A DNA stretch of 64,000 nucleotides from Limonium bicolor (GCA_023374045.1 JAIOTZ010000139.1:18367-82366), one strand, 5' to 3'; shown: positions 1 to 12,288, numbered from the stretch's first letter. The notes: a model not told the origin generated them from the letters alone. Translations and numbers: made by a program.

Positions 1-1434
1 ACAACTCTACTACGGGTAGCAAAATAAAACCCGGTCGGAGTATAGTGTAAATATATTACGACCGAGAGTATCGTACCCAAGGGACTTATAGAAAATTAGT
101 CCTAATCCGGGCAAAAGCCTATTCTATAATAAAAAGGGGGAAAAGTAATTAACAATTAATTAACTAAAAATCCTAACTAAATAATAATTTGTCCTAGATT
201 CGGAATTACATTAACCAAGTAACAATATGATCACGCAATGAACTTCAAAACTCGAACTTAACCAACCAACGAGAATGAGCCGGACATCCTGCCGGACACC
301 AGATGCACGGCACATTCAAAGACGTTGAATGTGCCGGACACAGGAGACCCGGCAGTGCACCCGGCACAATCGATTGTAAAAAACACTTTCTTGCTTCGGA
401 TCTGATAACAAGAAACTCACTACCTATTAGCAAATCGAGCATATGTCATGCCACGAAATGAACAAGGTAATGGGGGAAGATGGGTTAATTCGTAATCTTT
501 TATGTTAACCCTAAATCATAGATGAAAACATTAAAGACCATTAAGGCTTCTCAACCAATTCTACTCTTGGGCTTTTCTTCCTCAAGTAGACTTTGAAGAA
601 AGAGAACAAAGTGGCCTACATCATTCTCTTGCAAGAAGAACAAAGGCTTAATGAATGCTTGAATTATATTGAAATGATCATAGTGTTTACAAAGAAGGAA
701 TTCATCCCTAACCAAGAACAAGCAAGGAGTTCTACATCTCCATCCACACAACTACAAGAAGAGAATACAAAGGGGAGAAGGGAATGGTCATAGCCTTAAC
801 CCGACAGGATCTTCTTCTTCTTCTTCGCGTGGATGGAACTGTAGAAACTTCCTTGGACACCAACAATGGAGTGGGGCGGAATTGGAGTTGTGAGTGGAGT
901 GTATAGGGGTGTTGAAGTGTGTTGAATTGTAGCCTTCCTCGGCCTATTTATAGGCATTAATTGTGTCGATGCCGGGCGTCGTGCCGGATCACCAATAGCC
1001 GGCACACGTGTAAAATGCGCCCAACTGTTAACGGTCGAAACCGTCAATTCCGCGCGAAACAGTGCATATGCCGGGTAGAAGATACCCGGCATCACACCCG
1101 GCATCATCCTTTTCATCAACGGTCAATAACTGCTAATGTTTGGTCAACCGTGGCGACTCTTCACTTATGCCGGATGGAATCTACCCGGCATTAGGTCCGG
1201 CAATGCCTCTTTTCTGTTCTGTGCTTATGCCGTGCAGAAGCTACCCGGCATGGAGTCCGGCTTCAACTGAACTTTTGCCTAGAAAATCATTCCTTGCACA
1301 GAAAACTCACAAAAACATAAATCTGTACAAATATTATATTTTAACACATAATAAGCATAAATAACATATATTTAACCTTATTTAGATAAATATAATACTA
1401 AATCTAGTGCATAAAATATGATAAGTCTGCGGCT
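1..1434 (-). mobile_element. LTR-like repeat, minus orientation, cut by window start
   Basis: Read on the minus strand the block begins TGATAAGCCGCAGACTTATCA and runs to the window edge. Its relative in the opposite orientation is at 58246-59675; both begin with a TGATAAG...CTTATCA palindrome and end near GTAGAGTTGT. A TATAAATAGG core-promoter motif lies on the minus strand at about 942-953, as expected of an LTR. The block is studded with TGCCGG/CCGGCA motifs. It sits exactly where the outer part of the MULE left TIR should be, so it probably inserted into that TIR. No PBS or gag-pol is visible. Short ORFs here are not convincing genes. The element family is not recognised. Confidence 0.6.
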
Positions 1435-1438
1435 TATC

Positions 1439-1560
1439 ACAAGGATATCGGCATCTGGAAGCCGATATCCTTGTTATCGGCATCTGTACAAATAAAAAAA
1501 ACCGGAGACTTTCACATAAGCCGATAACAGTATTATCGGCTTATGTGCAAAGTCCCCAAA
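1439..1560. repeat. Left MULE TIR (outer part lost)
   Basis: Contains the palindromes GATATCGGCATCTGG...GCCGATATC and TAAGCCGATAACAG...TTATCGGCTTA. The first 60 bp match the reverse complement of the right TIR almost base for base, including ATCCTTGTTATCGGC. The matching palindrome on the right is complete, whereas here its outer arm is missing. Confidence 0.7.
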
Positions 1561-1570
1561 GCCCGAACAG

Positions 1571-1577
1571 TATAAAC
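1571..1577 (+). promoter_or_regulatory. TATA box of the PMD gene
   Basis: TATAAAC lies 105-111 bp upstream of the ATG at 1682 and just inside the left TIR. The short C/T-rich leader that follows suits a transcription start about 30 bp downstream. The same spacing recurs at four other genes of this element. Confidence 0.5.
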
Positions 1578-1681
1578 CCAACCGATGCCGACAATACCAT
1601 TACCTTCTTCCCATTTTTTAAAAATCTCCTCTCACACTACACTTCCATACCACAAAATCCTCTCTTTTGTTCTGGAGCAAA

Positions 1682-4600
1682 ATGAACAGAGACGAATACC
1701 AGATTAGCCAACAAGGTCCATTGGAGTCGACGCCTTTCAGCCTGCAGACGACCCATATATCTGCAGCATATGCATCTAATGATCCGGTTAGTATATTATA
1801 TTTAATAATTATAAACTTGTACATTGTTTTATTAAAGTGCTAATATTAGTAATAGTTGTACAGTCGACGGTTAGGCTAGGTTAGTTAGTAACAATTTTTG
1901 TACGATTGAATATAATAAATCTTAGTATTTATTTTATGCAAAGTTTAGTCAATTGTAAATGTTGTAATTATAATACATAGATTTGGTACATTATTTAATT
2001 AATAGTAGTCTAACTAAATGTTAATTACAGTAGGACGATTTATGATAATTAGTCTATTTTAATTTTAAGTTATGTAACGCACAATATATATACATTATTT
2101 GTGTAGGTAATATTTGTTAAACTAGCTGTCACTTCTTGCACATTAATAAATCTTAGTATTTATTTTATGCAAAGTTTAGTCAATTATAAATGTTGTAATT
2201 ATAATACATAGATTTGGTACATTATTTAATTAATAGTAGTCTAACTAAATGTTAATTACAGTAGGACGATTTATGGTAATTAGTCTATTTTAATTTTAAG
2301 TTATGTAACACACAATATATATACATTATTTGCGTAGGTAATATTTGTTAAACTAACCGTCACTTCTTGCACATTAATAAATCTTAGTAATTATTTTATG
2401 CAAAGTTTAGTCAACTATAAATGTTGTAATTATAATACATAGATTTGGTACATTATTTAATTAATAGTAGTCTAACTAAATGTTAATTACAGTAGGACGA
2501 TTTATGGTAATTAGTCTATTTTATTTTTAAGTTATGTAACGCACACTATATATACATTATTTGTGTAGGTAATATATGTTAAACTAACCGCCACTTCTTG
2601 CACATTAATAAATCTTAGTAATTATTATATGCAAAGTTTAGTCATTTGTAAATGGTTTATTTATAACACATAGATTTGGTACATTATTTAATTAATAGTT
2701 GTCTAACTAAATGTTAATTACAGTAGGACGATTTATGGTAATTAGTCTATATTATTTTTAAGTTATGTAACGCACAATATATATACATTATTTGTGTAGG
2801 TAATATTTGTTAAACTAACCGCCACTTCTTGCACATTAATAAATCTTAGTAATTATTATATGCAAGTTTAGTCATTTGTAAATGGTTTATTTATAACACA
2901 TAGATTTGGTACATTATTTAATTAATAGTTGTCTAACTAAATGTTAATTACAGTAGGACGATTTATGGTAATTAGTCTATTTTATTTTTAAGTTATGTAA
3001 CGCACAATATATATACATTATTTTGTAGGTAATATTTGTTAAACTAACCGCCACTTCTTGCACATTAATAAATCTTAGTAATTATTATATGCAAAGTTTA
3101 GTCATTTGTAAATGGTTTATTTATAACACATAGATTTGGTACATTATTTAATTAATAGTTGTCTAACTAAATGTTAATTACAGTAGGACGATTTATGGTA
3201 ATTAGTCTATTTTATTTTTAAGTTATGTAACACACAATATATATACATTATTTTTGTAGGTAATATTTGTTAAACTAACCGTCACTTCTTGCACATTAAT
3301 AAATCTTAGTAATTATTATATGCAAAGTTTAGTCATTTGTAAATGGTTTATTTATAACACATAGATTTGGTACATTATTTAATTAATAGTTGTCTAACTA
3401 AATGTTAATTACAGTAGGACGATTTATGGTAATTAGTCTATTTTATTTTTAAGTTATGTAACACACAATATATATACATTATTTTTGTAGGTAATATTTG
3501 TTAAACTAACCGTCACTTCTTGCACATTAATAAATCTTAGTAATTATTATATGCAAAGTTTAGTCATTTGTAAATGGTTTATTTATAACACATAGATTTG
3601 GTACATTATTTAATTAATAGTTATCTAACTAAATGTTAATTACAGTAGGACGATTTATGGTAATTAGTCTATTTTATTTTTAAGTTATGTAACACACAAT
3701 ATATATACATTATTTTTGTAGGTCAGTTTATTTAATATTATATTTGAATAGATGATTGTACTACGTTTAATTTATTATTAATATCCACCGATAGTTGTTA
3801 TGATTATCCTATAGTCCTTGTCAACTTTGCAAACGTAGTTGAATTAGTTATTTATAGTATTATTAACGGTAACATGTATGTGTATGAATTATAGAGATAT
3901 GCACAGTACAGAAACAGGATCTTGAAAACCCGGTCTTGTTGGAAGGGTGCGACAGAGCTGCATGAGTCTATCCTACCATATGTTGCTAGAGCTTGTTTCT
4001 TTGGGCCAGCGAATCTGAGGTTGAACAACTGCACGAGTATCATTAGCGCCTTGATTGATAGATGGCGTCCTGAGACACATATATTTTTGATGCCCTTTGG
4101 AGAGGTCAGCATTACGTTGGAGGATGTGAATGTGTTATTTGGGCTCTCTACTGATGGGATCCCCGTTTGTGCATCTACTAGTGCTGTGGACGTGGATGCT
4201 GTATGTATGCAGCTTCTGGGTGATGCCCCCCCTTCTCGCAAGGGGAACCAGATACCTCTGGCTTGGCTAGCTGAGAGATTCGTAGAGACCGATGCTGATT
4301 TTTCTCAGCGAGATGAGATCATTCATCAGCAGCATGCCAGAGCGTACATCCTCAGACTCATTGGAGGGCTACTCTTCCCCAACTCTAATGGGGATAAGGT
4401 CGATGTCTCCTATTTGAGGCTGCTACAGGACTTCGACTATAGCGGTTCCCTGAGCTAGGGGTCTGCACTACTTGCACATCTCTATAGGGAGATGTGCAAT
4501 GCTACGAAATTTGATACGAAATATCTGAATGGCTATAGTAAGCTGCTTACAGTGTGGGCGTATGAGCGGTTTCCTGCGTTCAGACCACGACTCTCCCCCG

Positions 4601-6199
4601 ATCGAATAAATCTGTCACCCCACCTTTCTCTTGCCCACAGGTAACAATAATGCGTCATATGGTATATAATTTAAAAATTAGTTGAATTGTGGTACAAACC
4701 TCACATGAATTGTGTTACAGATACAATGGTAAGCTGAATACCATTTCTGCCACCATGGCTCGACAGACGCTGGATTCAATTAGCATTTCTCCCACTGATG
4801 GAGAGGTAAGTTGCCACTAAAGTTTATTACAATTTCGTTTTTCATAATTTTTATTCTAAATTTTAATATTTATTTGGACTATGTGTAGTGGATATGGCAG
4901 CCATATGGTGCTCGATCAGGAGACCCTGAGCACTTCGTTGTAGTGGTATTTATAATCCACTTCAACGTGATCGAGGGTCATCAACCGGACCGCGTACTTC
5001 GCCAGTTTGGGGTGGATCAGCCCATTCCTGCCCCACCACTCGACTGTGACATGCTGCATGTAGTCACAAGAACAGGCAGGACAAATGCAACGTGGTGTGA
5101 GATTTTTCGTGACCACATCCAGATGTGGAATAACAGACACTTGTACCGGATCCAAATCTCACAATTACTAAGAAGGGTTCCCCTGGACAGGATGAGTGCA
5201 TATATGGTATGGTACCTGCAGCATGCTGTGTCATGGTTCACCGAGCAGAGCAGGAGGAATGTTATTGTGGTAAGCACATTCTTATTTCGTTTTCTCTATT
5301 TGTTTGATATATAATATTTGTCTTACTTTATTTAATCTCTTTTTTATTTGGTTTATCAGGCGTCAGGTTTGGAGCAGCTTCAGCGGATTCCCGCTGATCA
5401 GGGTGTAAGAGAATATGCCACACACTATCTCAGACGATCGTTGCAGATGATTACCATCGAACTGGGCATTTCCAAGACTTTTCACAGTAGGCGCCTCCAA
5501 GGGTAGAGTTGCAGTACCTCAGTATGTAATCAACGACAACCCTGCTCCAAGAGCAGCCAGAAACCGGTCGTACAGTCAGAGACGAAGAGGGCCGCGTGAC
5601 TGTGCACCCCACCACCCCAAACAAATCAACCTTCATCACAAGCTAATTTTGCACTGGTTCCTGTTGCTGCAGCTGACCAGCATGGTCGCCAACCACCTCC
5701 TTCATTTCCTGAGTTCCAGCACTCTACCTTTGGCCAGGTACCACATGATTTTGGAGCACAGTTTGATGTAGGTTCTTCAAACCGTATACCTGTTGCAGCT
5801 CCTTCACATGCTGCACCTCCTTTACCTTATAGACCTTCTTTTGAGGCTCCACCTACTACATCACTGACTGAGCATGATAATCAGGAGCTGCTCGATTTAT
5901 GCAATCAAATAGTATACGACGATGGTCTCCTTGGGGGAGTGTCATGGGAAACGCTAGCTGGTAGCTCCTCATAAGAAATACAAAGGGTTACTGCCCCATC
6001 ATTTGATCCATCATCTTTGACCGAGGCTGCCCCTTCAGCTCAGTTGCAGCAGGCTACCCCCGCACCATCTACACCAGTGGATACAAGTACACCTGCTGTT
6101 GATCCACAGAATGATGAAGTTAGGGGTATATGGTTGAGAGGCTCAAACTCCAGATATAGGAACCGTAGGATTTACAACCCGGATTTCACCAGTCCTTAG
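1682..6199 (+). pseudogene. Plant mobile domain (PMD) protein, transposon-borne, disrupted
   Basis: Recognisable exons are 1682-1786 (35 codons, phase 0), 3895-4640, 4721-4805, 4889-5269 and one starting at 5360; all have GT-AG borders and compatible phases. The product resembles the PMD (aminotransferase-like) family of MAIN, MAIL1 and transposon proteins: FLMPFGEVSITLEDVNVLFG, a repeated R-x-Y-I-L-R-L-I-G-G block, then YREMCNATKF and the W-x-P-Y-G-A-R motif. MAIN-type host proteins act in silencing and genome stability; the role of transposon copies is unknown. Breaks: TAG at 4456-4458 replaces the Trp expected in S-W-G-S-A, a frameshift follows near 5480, and TAA occurs near 5972. The C-terminal tail is P/Q/S-rich and ends at 6199. 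Intron 1 is 2.1 kb and mostly a 231-bp tandem array. MULE-borne PMD genes are established; loss of function here is read directly. Confidence 0.75.
1905..3722 (+). repeat. 231-bp tandem array in PMD intron 1
   Basis: The landmark TAGGACGATTTATG recurs at about 2031, 2262, 2493, 2724, 2954, 3184, 3415 and 3646, a period of 230-231 bp and about eight copies. Copies are over 90% alike by eye, with the last ones most similar. Each is AT-rich and contains TTGTAGGTAATATTTG, a side-by-side acceptor and donor. No coding potential is seen. The array ends about 170 bp before PMD exon 2. Confidence 0.95.
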
Positions 6200-6299
6200 T
6201 TTGTGAACCATTGTTATATTTCTGTAGTCGGATTTATGTTATGTTTATTTTGTTGTTGAACTATTGTTCTATGGTAAGTACTTTGATAGACAATGGATG

Positions 6300-7813
6300 T
6301 GACTTGGCAGTTTTTTATTATGCAGTTTTTGCGTTTGTTGGGACTTTGACAATTCTTTTGAATTGGTTGCTGCTGTCCGTTGGCCACCATTTTTTGACAC
6401 AACGCTCTGTGTATGTAATACTACATACACACCAAATTTGGAGCACAAAGGGAATTGTTTGGTAGTCCAAACTGTATGCGCAAAGTAGCATCCGAGTGCA
6501 GTTTTTTAGTATGCAGTTTTTTACGTTTGTTGGGACTTTGGCAATTCTTTTGAATTGGTTGCTGCTGTCCATTGGCCACCATTTTTTGACACAAATCTGT
6601 GTGTATGTAATACTACATACACACCAAATTTGGAGCACAACGAATCGTTTGGTAGTCCAAACTGTAAGCGCAAAGTAGCATCCGAGTGCAGTTTTTTAGT
6701 ATGCAGTTTTTTACGTTTGTTGGGACTTTGACAATTCTTTTGAATTGGTTGCTGCTGTATGTTGGCCACCATTTTTTGACACAACACTATGTGTATGTAA
6801 TAATACATACACCAAATTTGGAGCACAACGGGAATCGTTTGGTAGTCCAAACTGTAAGCGCAAAGTAGCATCCGAGTGCAGTTTTTTAGTATGCAGTTTT
6901 TTACGTTTGTTGGGACTTTGACAATTCTTTTGAATTGGTTGCTGCTGTCCGTTGGCCACCATTTTTTGACACAACGCTGTGTGTATGTAATAAAACATAC
7001 ACACCAAATTTGGAGCACAACGGGAATCGTTTGGTAGTCCAAACTGTAAGCGCAAAGTAGCATCCGAGTGCAGTTTTTTAGTATGCAGTTTTTTACGTTT
7101 GTTTGGACTTTGACAATTCTTTTGAATTGGTTGCTGCTCTTCGTTGGCCACCATTTTTTGACACAACGCTTTGTGTATGTAATACAACATACACACCAAG
7201 TTTGGAGCACAACGGGAATCGTTTGGTAGTCCAAACTGTAAGCGCAAAGTAGCATCCGAGTGCAGTTTTTTACGTTTGTTGGGACTTTGACAATTCTTTT
7301 GAATTGGTTGCTGCTGTCCGCTGGCCACCATTTTTTGACACAACGCTGTGTATATGTAATACTACACACACACCAAATTTGGAGCACAACGGGAATCGTT
7401 TGGTAGTCCAAACTGTAAGCGCAAAGTAGCATCCGAGTGCAATTTTTTATTATGCAGTTTTTGCGTTTGTTGGGGACTTTGACCATTCTTTTGAATTGGT
7501 TGCTGCTGTCCGTTGGCCACCATTTTTTGACACAACGCTTTTTGTATGTAATACTACATACACACCAAATTTGGAGCACAACGGGAATCGTTTGGTAGAC
7601 CAAACTGTAAGCGCAAAGTAGCATCCGAGTGCAGTTTTTTATTATGCAGTTTTTGCGTTTGTTGGGGACTTTGACCATTCTTTTGAATTGGTTGCTGCTG
7701 TCCGTTGGCCACCATTTTTTGACACAACGCTTTGTGTATGTAATACTACATACACACCAAATTTGGAGCACAACGGGAATCGTTTGGTAGTCCAAACTGT
7801 AAGCGCAAAGTAG
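6300..7813 (+). repeat. 192-bp tandem array downstream of the PMD gene
   Basis: The landmark TGGCCACC recurs at about 6381, 6573, 6763, 6953, 7145, 7322, 7514 and 7706. The period is 190-192 bp with one 177-bp unit that lacks a short internal duplication (TTTTTAGTATGCAG). The array starts within about 110 bp of the PMD stop and may lie in its 3' UTR. Because 192 is 64 codons, open frames run through it on the minus strand, including 440 codons at 6521-7843; I treat that as a by-product of the period. Confidence 0.95.
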
Positions 7814-7957
7814 GACATTACATTTATTGAATAATAAGAGCATCCTGCTTCAGTGTTATAATAAATTACATTCTAGTCCAACGACATCCGTCATCTCGTC
7901 ATTCTTGCATGAAAATGAAACACAATAATAAAACCAAGACCGTCCCCAAATAGCTTA
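7814..7957. other. MULE interior up to the solo-LTR insertion
   Basis: A short AT-rich stretch with AATAAT/AATAAA-like motifs, possibly polyadenylation sequence for the PMD transcript or for gene A arriving from the other side. No ORF is seen. It ends at the ATAAT target site. Confidence 0.4.
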
Positions 7958-7962
7958 ATAAT
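7958..7962. repeat. Left 5-bp TSD (ATAAT) of the solo LTR
   Basis: ATAAT directly precedes TGTAACACCCC and is repeated exactly at 11930-11934 after GGGGTATTTCA. Confidence 0.85.
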
Positions 7963-10900
7963 TGTAACACCCCTACTACGCACATCACATTACTTGGAAT
8001 CGCAGCGGAATATAAACAACTAAACAGTAACTAAACGATTGGTGCTACAACGCCATCAACCACCCACGTGGTTAACAAGGCTGAATAAATACAAGTGTAC
8101 CGGTCTGATGATCAGACTCCCGAGCATAGAACTAATAACCATACATATACTTCAACAAAATACCGAGTGTTTACATAAATCCTTCACTGTAAACTGTCAT
8201 AACCAAATATAAAACACGCCACGGGAGCACATGCGCATCCCGGGCCAACATCCAAAAGTACTCAAAAGTAAACTACATCCTAGGATCTAGAGCCACTCCG
8301 CTTCTTCGATCCTCATCCTGCAGTAAAGAAATATGGATCCCCGAGGGGGTCAGCAACCCTTGGCTGGTATGGTTAACGCAGCCCATCGGCTACCGGGATG
8401 CGCGCAAACTATTTGTCATGATGACATGGCATTCATTTTAAAACACACAATTTATACATATATATCACATCATGGGTATTGTACACAACATCACATACAT
8501 CACACAAGAACAATTCCTTATAGGAAGAGAACCAACACAGTTAGTCCCCATTGAGAGCCTAGAGAATGTTGCCATGCTCATGCTTAGCTCGTTACATAAC
8601 TCGTTACCGTCCGGTTAGATTGGACGGTTAACTTAACACAAGGTGCCTCGGATATAGTGACCCAAGCCCACCGAAATAACACATAGTATGCCCCTGTGGC
8701 CCGACGTGAGTCAGTAAAATAGCCTTGGTTAAGCTAAAGGGAAGGTTGGGAACCAAATTGGAAACACAACCATAACATACAGAGAGAATCGAACCGGTTA
8801 TGACATCGACTCCCATACTCACACGCGTGGCCGGAACAGACCGGACTCCTCACTCCCCCCGTTAGCACTTGTTAGTAGTTCATCATTGAACTCAACAAAC
8901 AATTCACAATAATAGGTCAAGTCTCATTAGACACACACAAGGGAAGAGAGAGTCATACTTAACAACATAATAATATTTAACAACTGTAAACTCTTTACAT
9001 GGTTTAATCTTACAAAGTCATAAACACACAGAAAAACAAACAACACACAAGCCGGTGTAAACCGGTAGGCAACAGACTGCAAGAAAACCATACCTTGGTC
9101 CTTGCCTTGCTTTGTTTCCACCGTAGGTCACTCCAATACATGATTCAAGAATGTCGGTTAATTAACTTACTTAACCTCCAAATTTACTAAGTGTTTAACA
9201 TGATTATTTGACATGTTTAAATGTCTAACTTACTCTAGGTTACCTTCATTATACCCCCTAGGGTTAACTACATAGGTCACATTCTTTTTCTTTTTTTTTT
9301 ACAAGTTTTGGTATGTCCGACCCACCGTCCGACCTAGAACTGGGTTGGACCCGTCCAGTGGTTTTCGGGTTTGGAAAAACTTAACTTGTCCGACCCATGT
9401 CCGACCCAACCTTCTGGGTCGGACCATTCCAGAGAAATTCATCGACCCCAGAACATACATGTCCGACCCACCCTTCTGGGTCGGACCATTACAGAACATT
9501 TTACCGCCTTACAAACATGCCCGTCCGACCCACGTCCGACTCACTCGACTGGGTCGGACCATTCCAGAACATTTTCCCTCCTTTGAAACATGACCGTCGA
9601 CCCATGTCCGACCCACCCTTCTGGGTCGGACCATTCCAGAACAATTTCCTGACGTCTAACAGAGGCTGTCCGACCCAAACTTGGGTCGGACCCCTGGGTC
9701 GGACGTCCTCTAAACTTACCCAAACTTTGTCAAATCTTCACCAAACTTCTCCTAAAGCCTCTTAATGTTTCCTAACAACATTTGGTACCCTTATATCCTC
9801 ATACAACATCCATGAAACTCATTTTCTAATTCCTTAAGCCTTTACTTAATTCCTTGTAAAATTCCTTAACACTTACAACATTTTATACTAGGTTTCTAAA
9901 TGGTGTTTCTCACCTATGATAACTACTATCCCAAAATGCTTTCTCCTCATCTTAACATCATCTCTTAAGCATCATTTCTCACAACTAATTCCTTATGTCA
10001 TTCTTGAAGTCCTTTTTCAAGTTTACACTTTCTCCTTATTTTACCAAAGTTTGCCTAAGTCTTTACCTAAGTCCAAAATGACTTTGGTACATACTAAACC
10101 TCAAGATCATGCCTAAGTCCTTCTCACATCTTAAATCACCTTAATGCATGTTTCTTTCACAAGGAAAACACTTAACCATTCTAAATACTCCTTAACTTAT
10201 CAAACTCATTTTAAACTCTTAGAACTTCTCGTTTATTACCTAAATTTCGACATAGGTTCTCCTAGAACATTCCTAAACCAAAACATATTGTTTTCACCAA
10301 CAAACAACCAAGAACACTAAAAATCCATCAAGCACTTTCTTATACACAAACTTCACTCATATAGCACCACATCACAATATAGTGCATAATTTAGATTGCA
10401 TGGCACTTAGGCCCTTAAATGACATGGCTCTTAGGCCCTTAAGATGCATAAATCATAAACACTGAATTTCCACAATGTATTTGCCTTTGACCTGCAAATA
10501 CACTCAACAACACATATGCCTTTTACTAAGCTCTTGAGAACACTTTACTAAGTCATTCACCATTTGCTCTTTAGGTAGTTTTAACAAGCATTATAAGCTC
10601 ATTTCTCCTAAGGCATTAAACAACATTAGGTTAGTAAATTTACCTCTTTTCCAAATAACTTCTTTCTTGTTTCCTTTAAAAACCGGTAAGGTATTTGATT
10701 CTTGTCAAGTTCTAAACAATATACAAACATTATAATGAGTATTCAAGCTATAAGCTTCATCTCATTGTAAACCCTAATTTTACATTGTTTCAAAAACATT
10801 AATGTAGTTGTTTTACCTTGATCTTTGAAGAGAGTTTGAATATATAACAAGAGAGGACTCCACCTAGTCCATGAAGAGTTGGAATGAAGCTAGAACAAAG

Positions 10901-11929
10901 TCACACAAAGAGCTCCTTCAATAGGTATTTTCGGTCACAACAAAAACATGAAGGAAATGGAGTTTTTATTTGAGATTCCTTACCTAGAAGCAAAGGAGAG
11001 TAACAATATGTAAAATACAAGCTCAAGCTCCTTCAATGGTGGAACTCCTTGGCACCGAAATGGTGGTCTTGGAATTTTAAGAAGATAGAAATGAAGAGCT
11101 TGATGAGAGGAAGAGATTGGTGGTGTTTGTTTTTTATTTGGACAAGTGAGCTAGACTTTACAAGAGATCAAAGATGGAGATGGTGGTGTGTACTATTGCA
11201 AACCGTGAGAGAATGAAGAAGAGAGGTTGAAGAAGGTGTTTGGAACCGTGGGAAATGAAGGAAAGAAATGAGAGAATGAGATAGAATTTGCTTTTGAAGA
11301 TATTTATGCTTATAAAGTAAAAAGGTACTTAAGTAGTCTTCTTTATTTTCTTAACATGCTAACAAGGGTGGTGTGTCACCAACCTTAAAAACCGGCCCCC
11401 AATAGTAGTATGAGGGTATTATAGTCTTTATTTGTCAATTTAATTACTTATACAAACATATGTTACAAAATAGCTTATAAAAATCACTATTCATGAAAAA
11501 AGGCACATAGAAGTGAAATTTTTGATTTCCCATTGATATAGACTTCCAATGTGATACTATATAGTACACATGTTAATTAAAGAGTAATGATGGACATCTA
11601 GCCATTCAAAACTCATTTACAAGACAATTTTTCAAAAATGTGCTTTAAGACTCCTTAAAGCACTTTTGTGTTTTAACTTGTTTTCAAGCTTGGTTTTCTT
11701 TGGTAAATGATTAATATGTTCATTAGTATATAAATGAGGTCTTGGTAAGTTCATTAGGTCTTAACCAAGCTTATCCCAAGTTTAGAGCACATTTTGCTCT
11801 TATAGACTTTAAAGCACATTTTGTGTTTTCTTTTGTTTAATTTGTTTACTAATGTTTCTAAGACTCTTTTTAGTCTTTATATACCACATTTAGGTGTTTA
11901 AACAATATACTAAGGTTTGGGGTATTTCA
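7963..11929 (-). mobile_element. Solo LTR of a large Ty3/gypsy-type family
   Basis: The 3,967-bp unit begins TGTAACACCCC, ends GGGGTATTTCA and is flanked by perfect 5-bp TSDs, the mark of an LTR retroelement. No internal domain or second LTR is present, so it is a solo LTR left by LTR-LTR recombination. Orientation is taken from the related element at 29885-39336, whose PBS shows that the family runs on the minus strand of this window. Shared landmarks are TAAAAACCGGCCCCCA (about 11388) and the GGGTCGGAC hairpins (9.3-9.7 kb). About 4 kb is unusually long for an LTR. Small ORFs inside are chance. Confidence 0.9.
9308..9705. repeat. Hairpin-forming degenerate repeats inside the solo LTR
   Basis: About six units, each with GTCCGACCCA followed after a few bases by TGGGTCGGAC (its exact reverse complement), then ACCATTCCAGAA. 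Spacing is roughly 65-80 bp. Each unit could form a 10-bp GC-rich stem. Equivalent hairpins with a GACCGACCCA stem occur in the LARD LTRs. Confidence 0.85.
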
Positions 11930-12288
11930 ATAATCATCATTCTTGTCTGGTTCATATTCGATCATAAGATCAATGAACGATAGTCCAGGATGAACCGCAA
12001 ACATGTTGTGCACATCACGGTCGTCGCGGATAGGCATTTTGCACCAGAACGCCGTCGGAACAGTGTACATCATCCTCCTATAGATTATGAGAGTAACATG
12101 ATAACATTGGAAGCCATCGAAGAGCTCGTCTTCGATGATGGATTTGAGTTGATCGAACGACATGGTATTTGACAGATTTGGGAGATCAAACTCCATTGTT
12201 CTACCTTCACTCGTAGGTACCATGCAAAAACCATCTGTTGTGTAGCATGGTTCATAATGTAAAAAAGCCGCGTTGGAAGGGTGTCCAT
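11927..12288 (-). pseudogene. MULE gene A: stand-alone copy of the transposase N-terminal domain (frameshifted)
   Basis: From ATG 12286-12288 the frame reads MDTLPTRLFYIMNHATQQM, which aligns with the start of the transposase (MDIPCTLYLNVE) and of gene C (MEIPCTILLDIE). About 25 codons in, near GTTTTTGCATGG, the frame shifts, and homology continues in the ORF starting at 12223 with MEFDLPNLSNT and the helix-like FDQLKSIIEDEL. The protein ends EYEPDKNDDY. The stop TGA is the first three bases of the inserted LTR read on this strand; the uninterrupted site would have given TAA. A TATA box lies about 100 bp upstream. An alternative is translation from the internal ATG at 12223. The function is unknown; a protein-protein interaction role is a guess. 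Confidence 0.55.

Noticed and set aside
1905..7813. The regular repeat arrays as CRISPR
   Set aside because: Units of 231 and 192 bp are contiguous without unique spacers, and the genome is eukaryotic.
6521..7843. 440-codon minus-strand ORF as a repeat protein gene
   Set aside because: It lies wholly within the 192-bp tandem array, several other frames are open too, and no promoter, domain or codon pattern supports it.
9299..9765. Overlapping ORFs at 9.3-9.8 kb on both strands
   Set aside because: They are translations of the GGGTCGGAC hairpin repeats inside the solo LTR.
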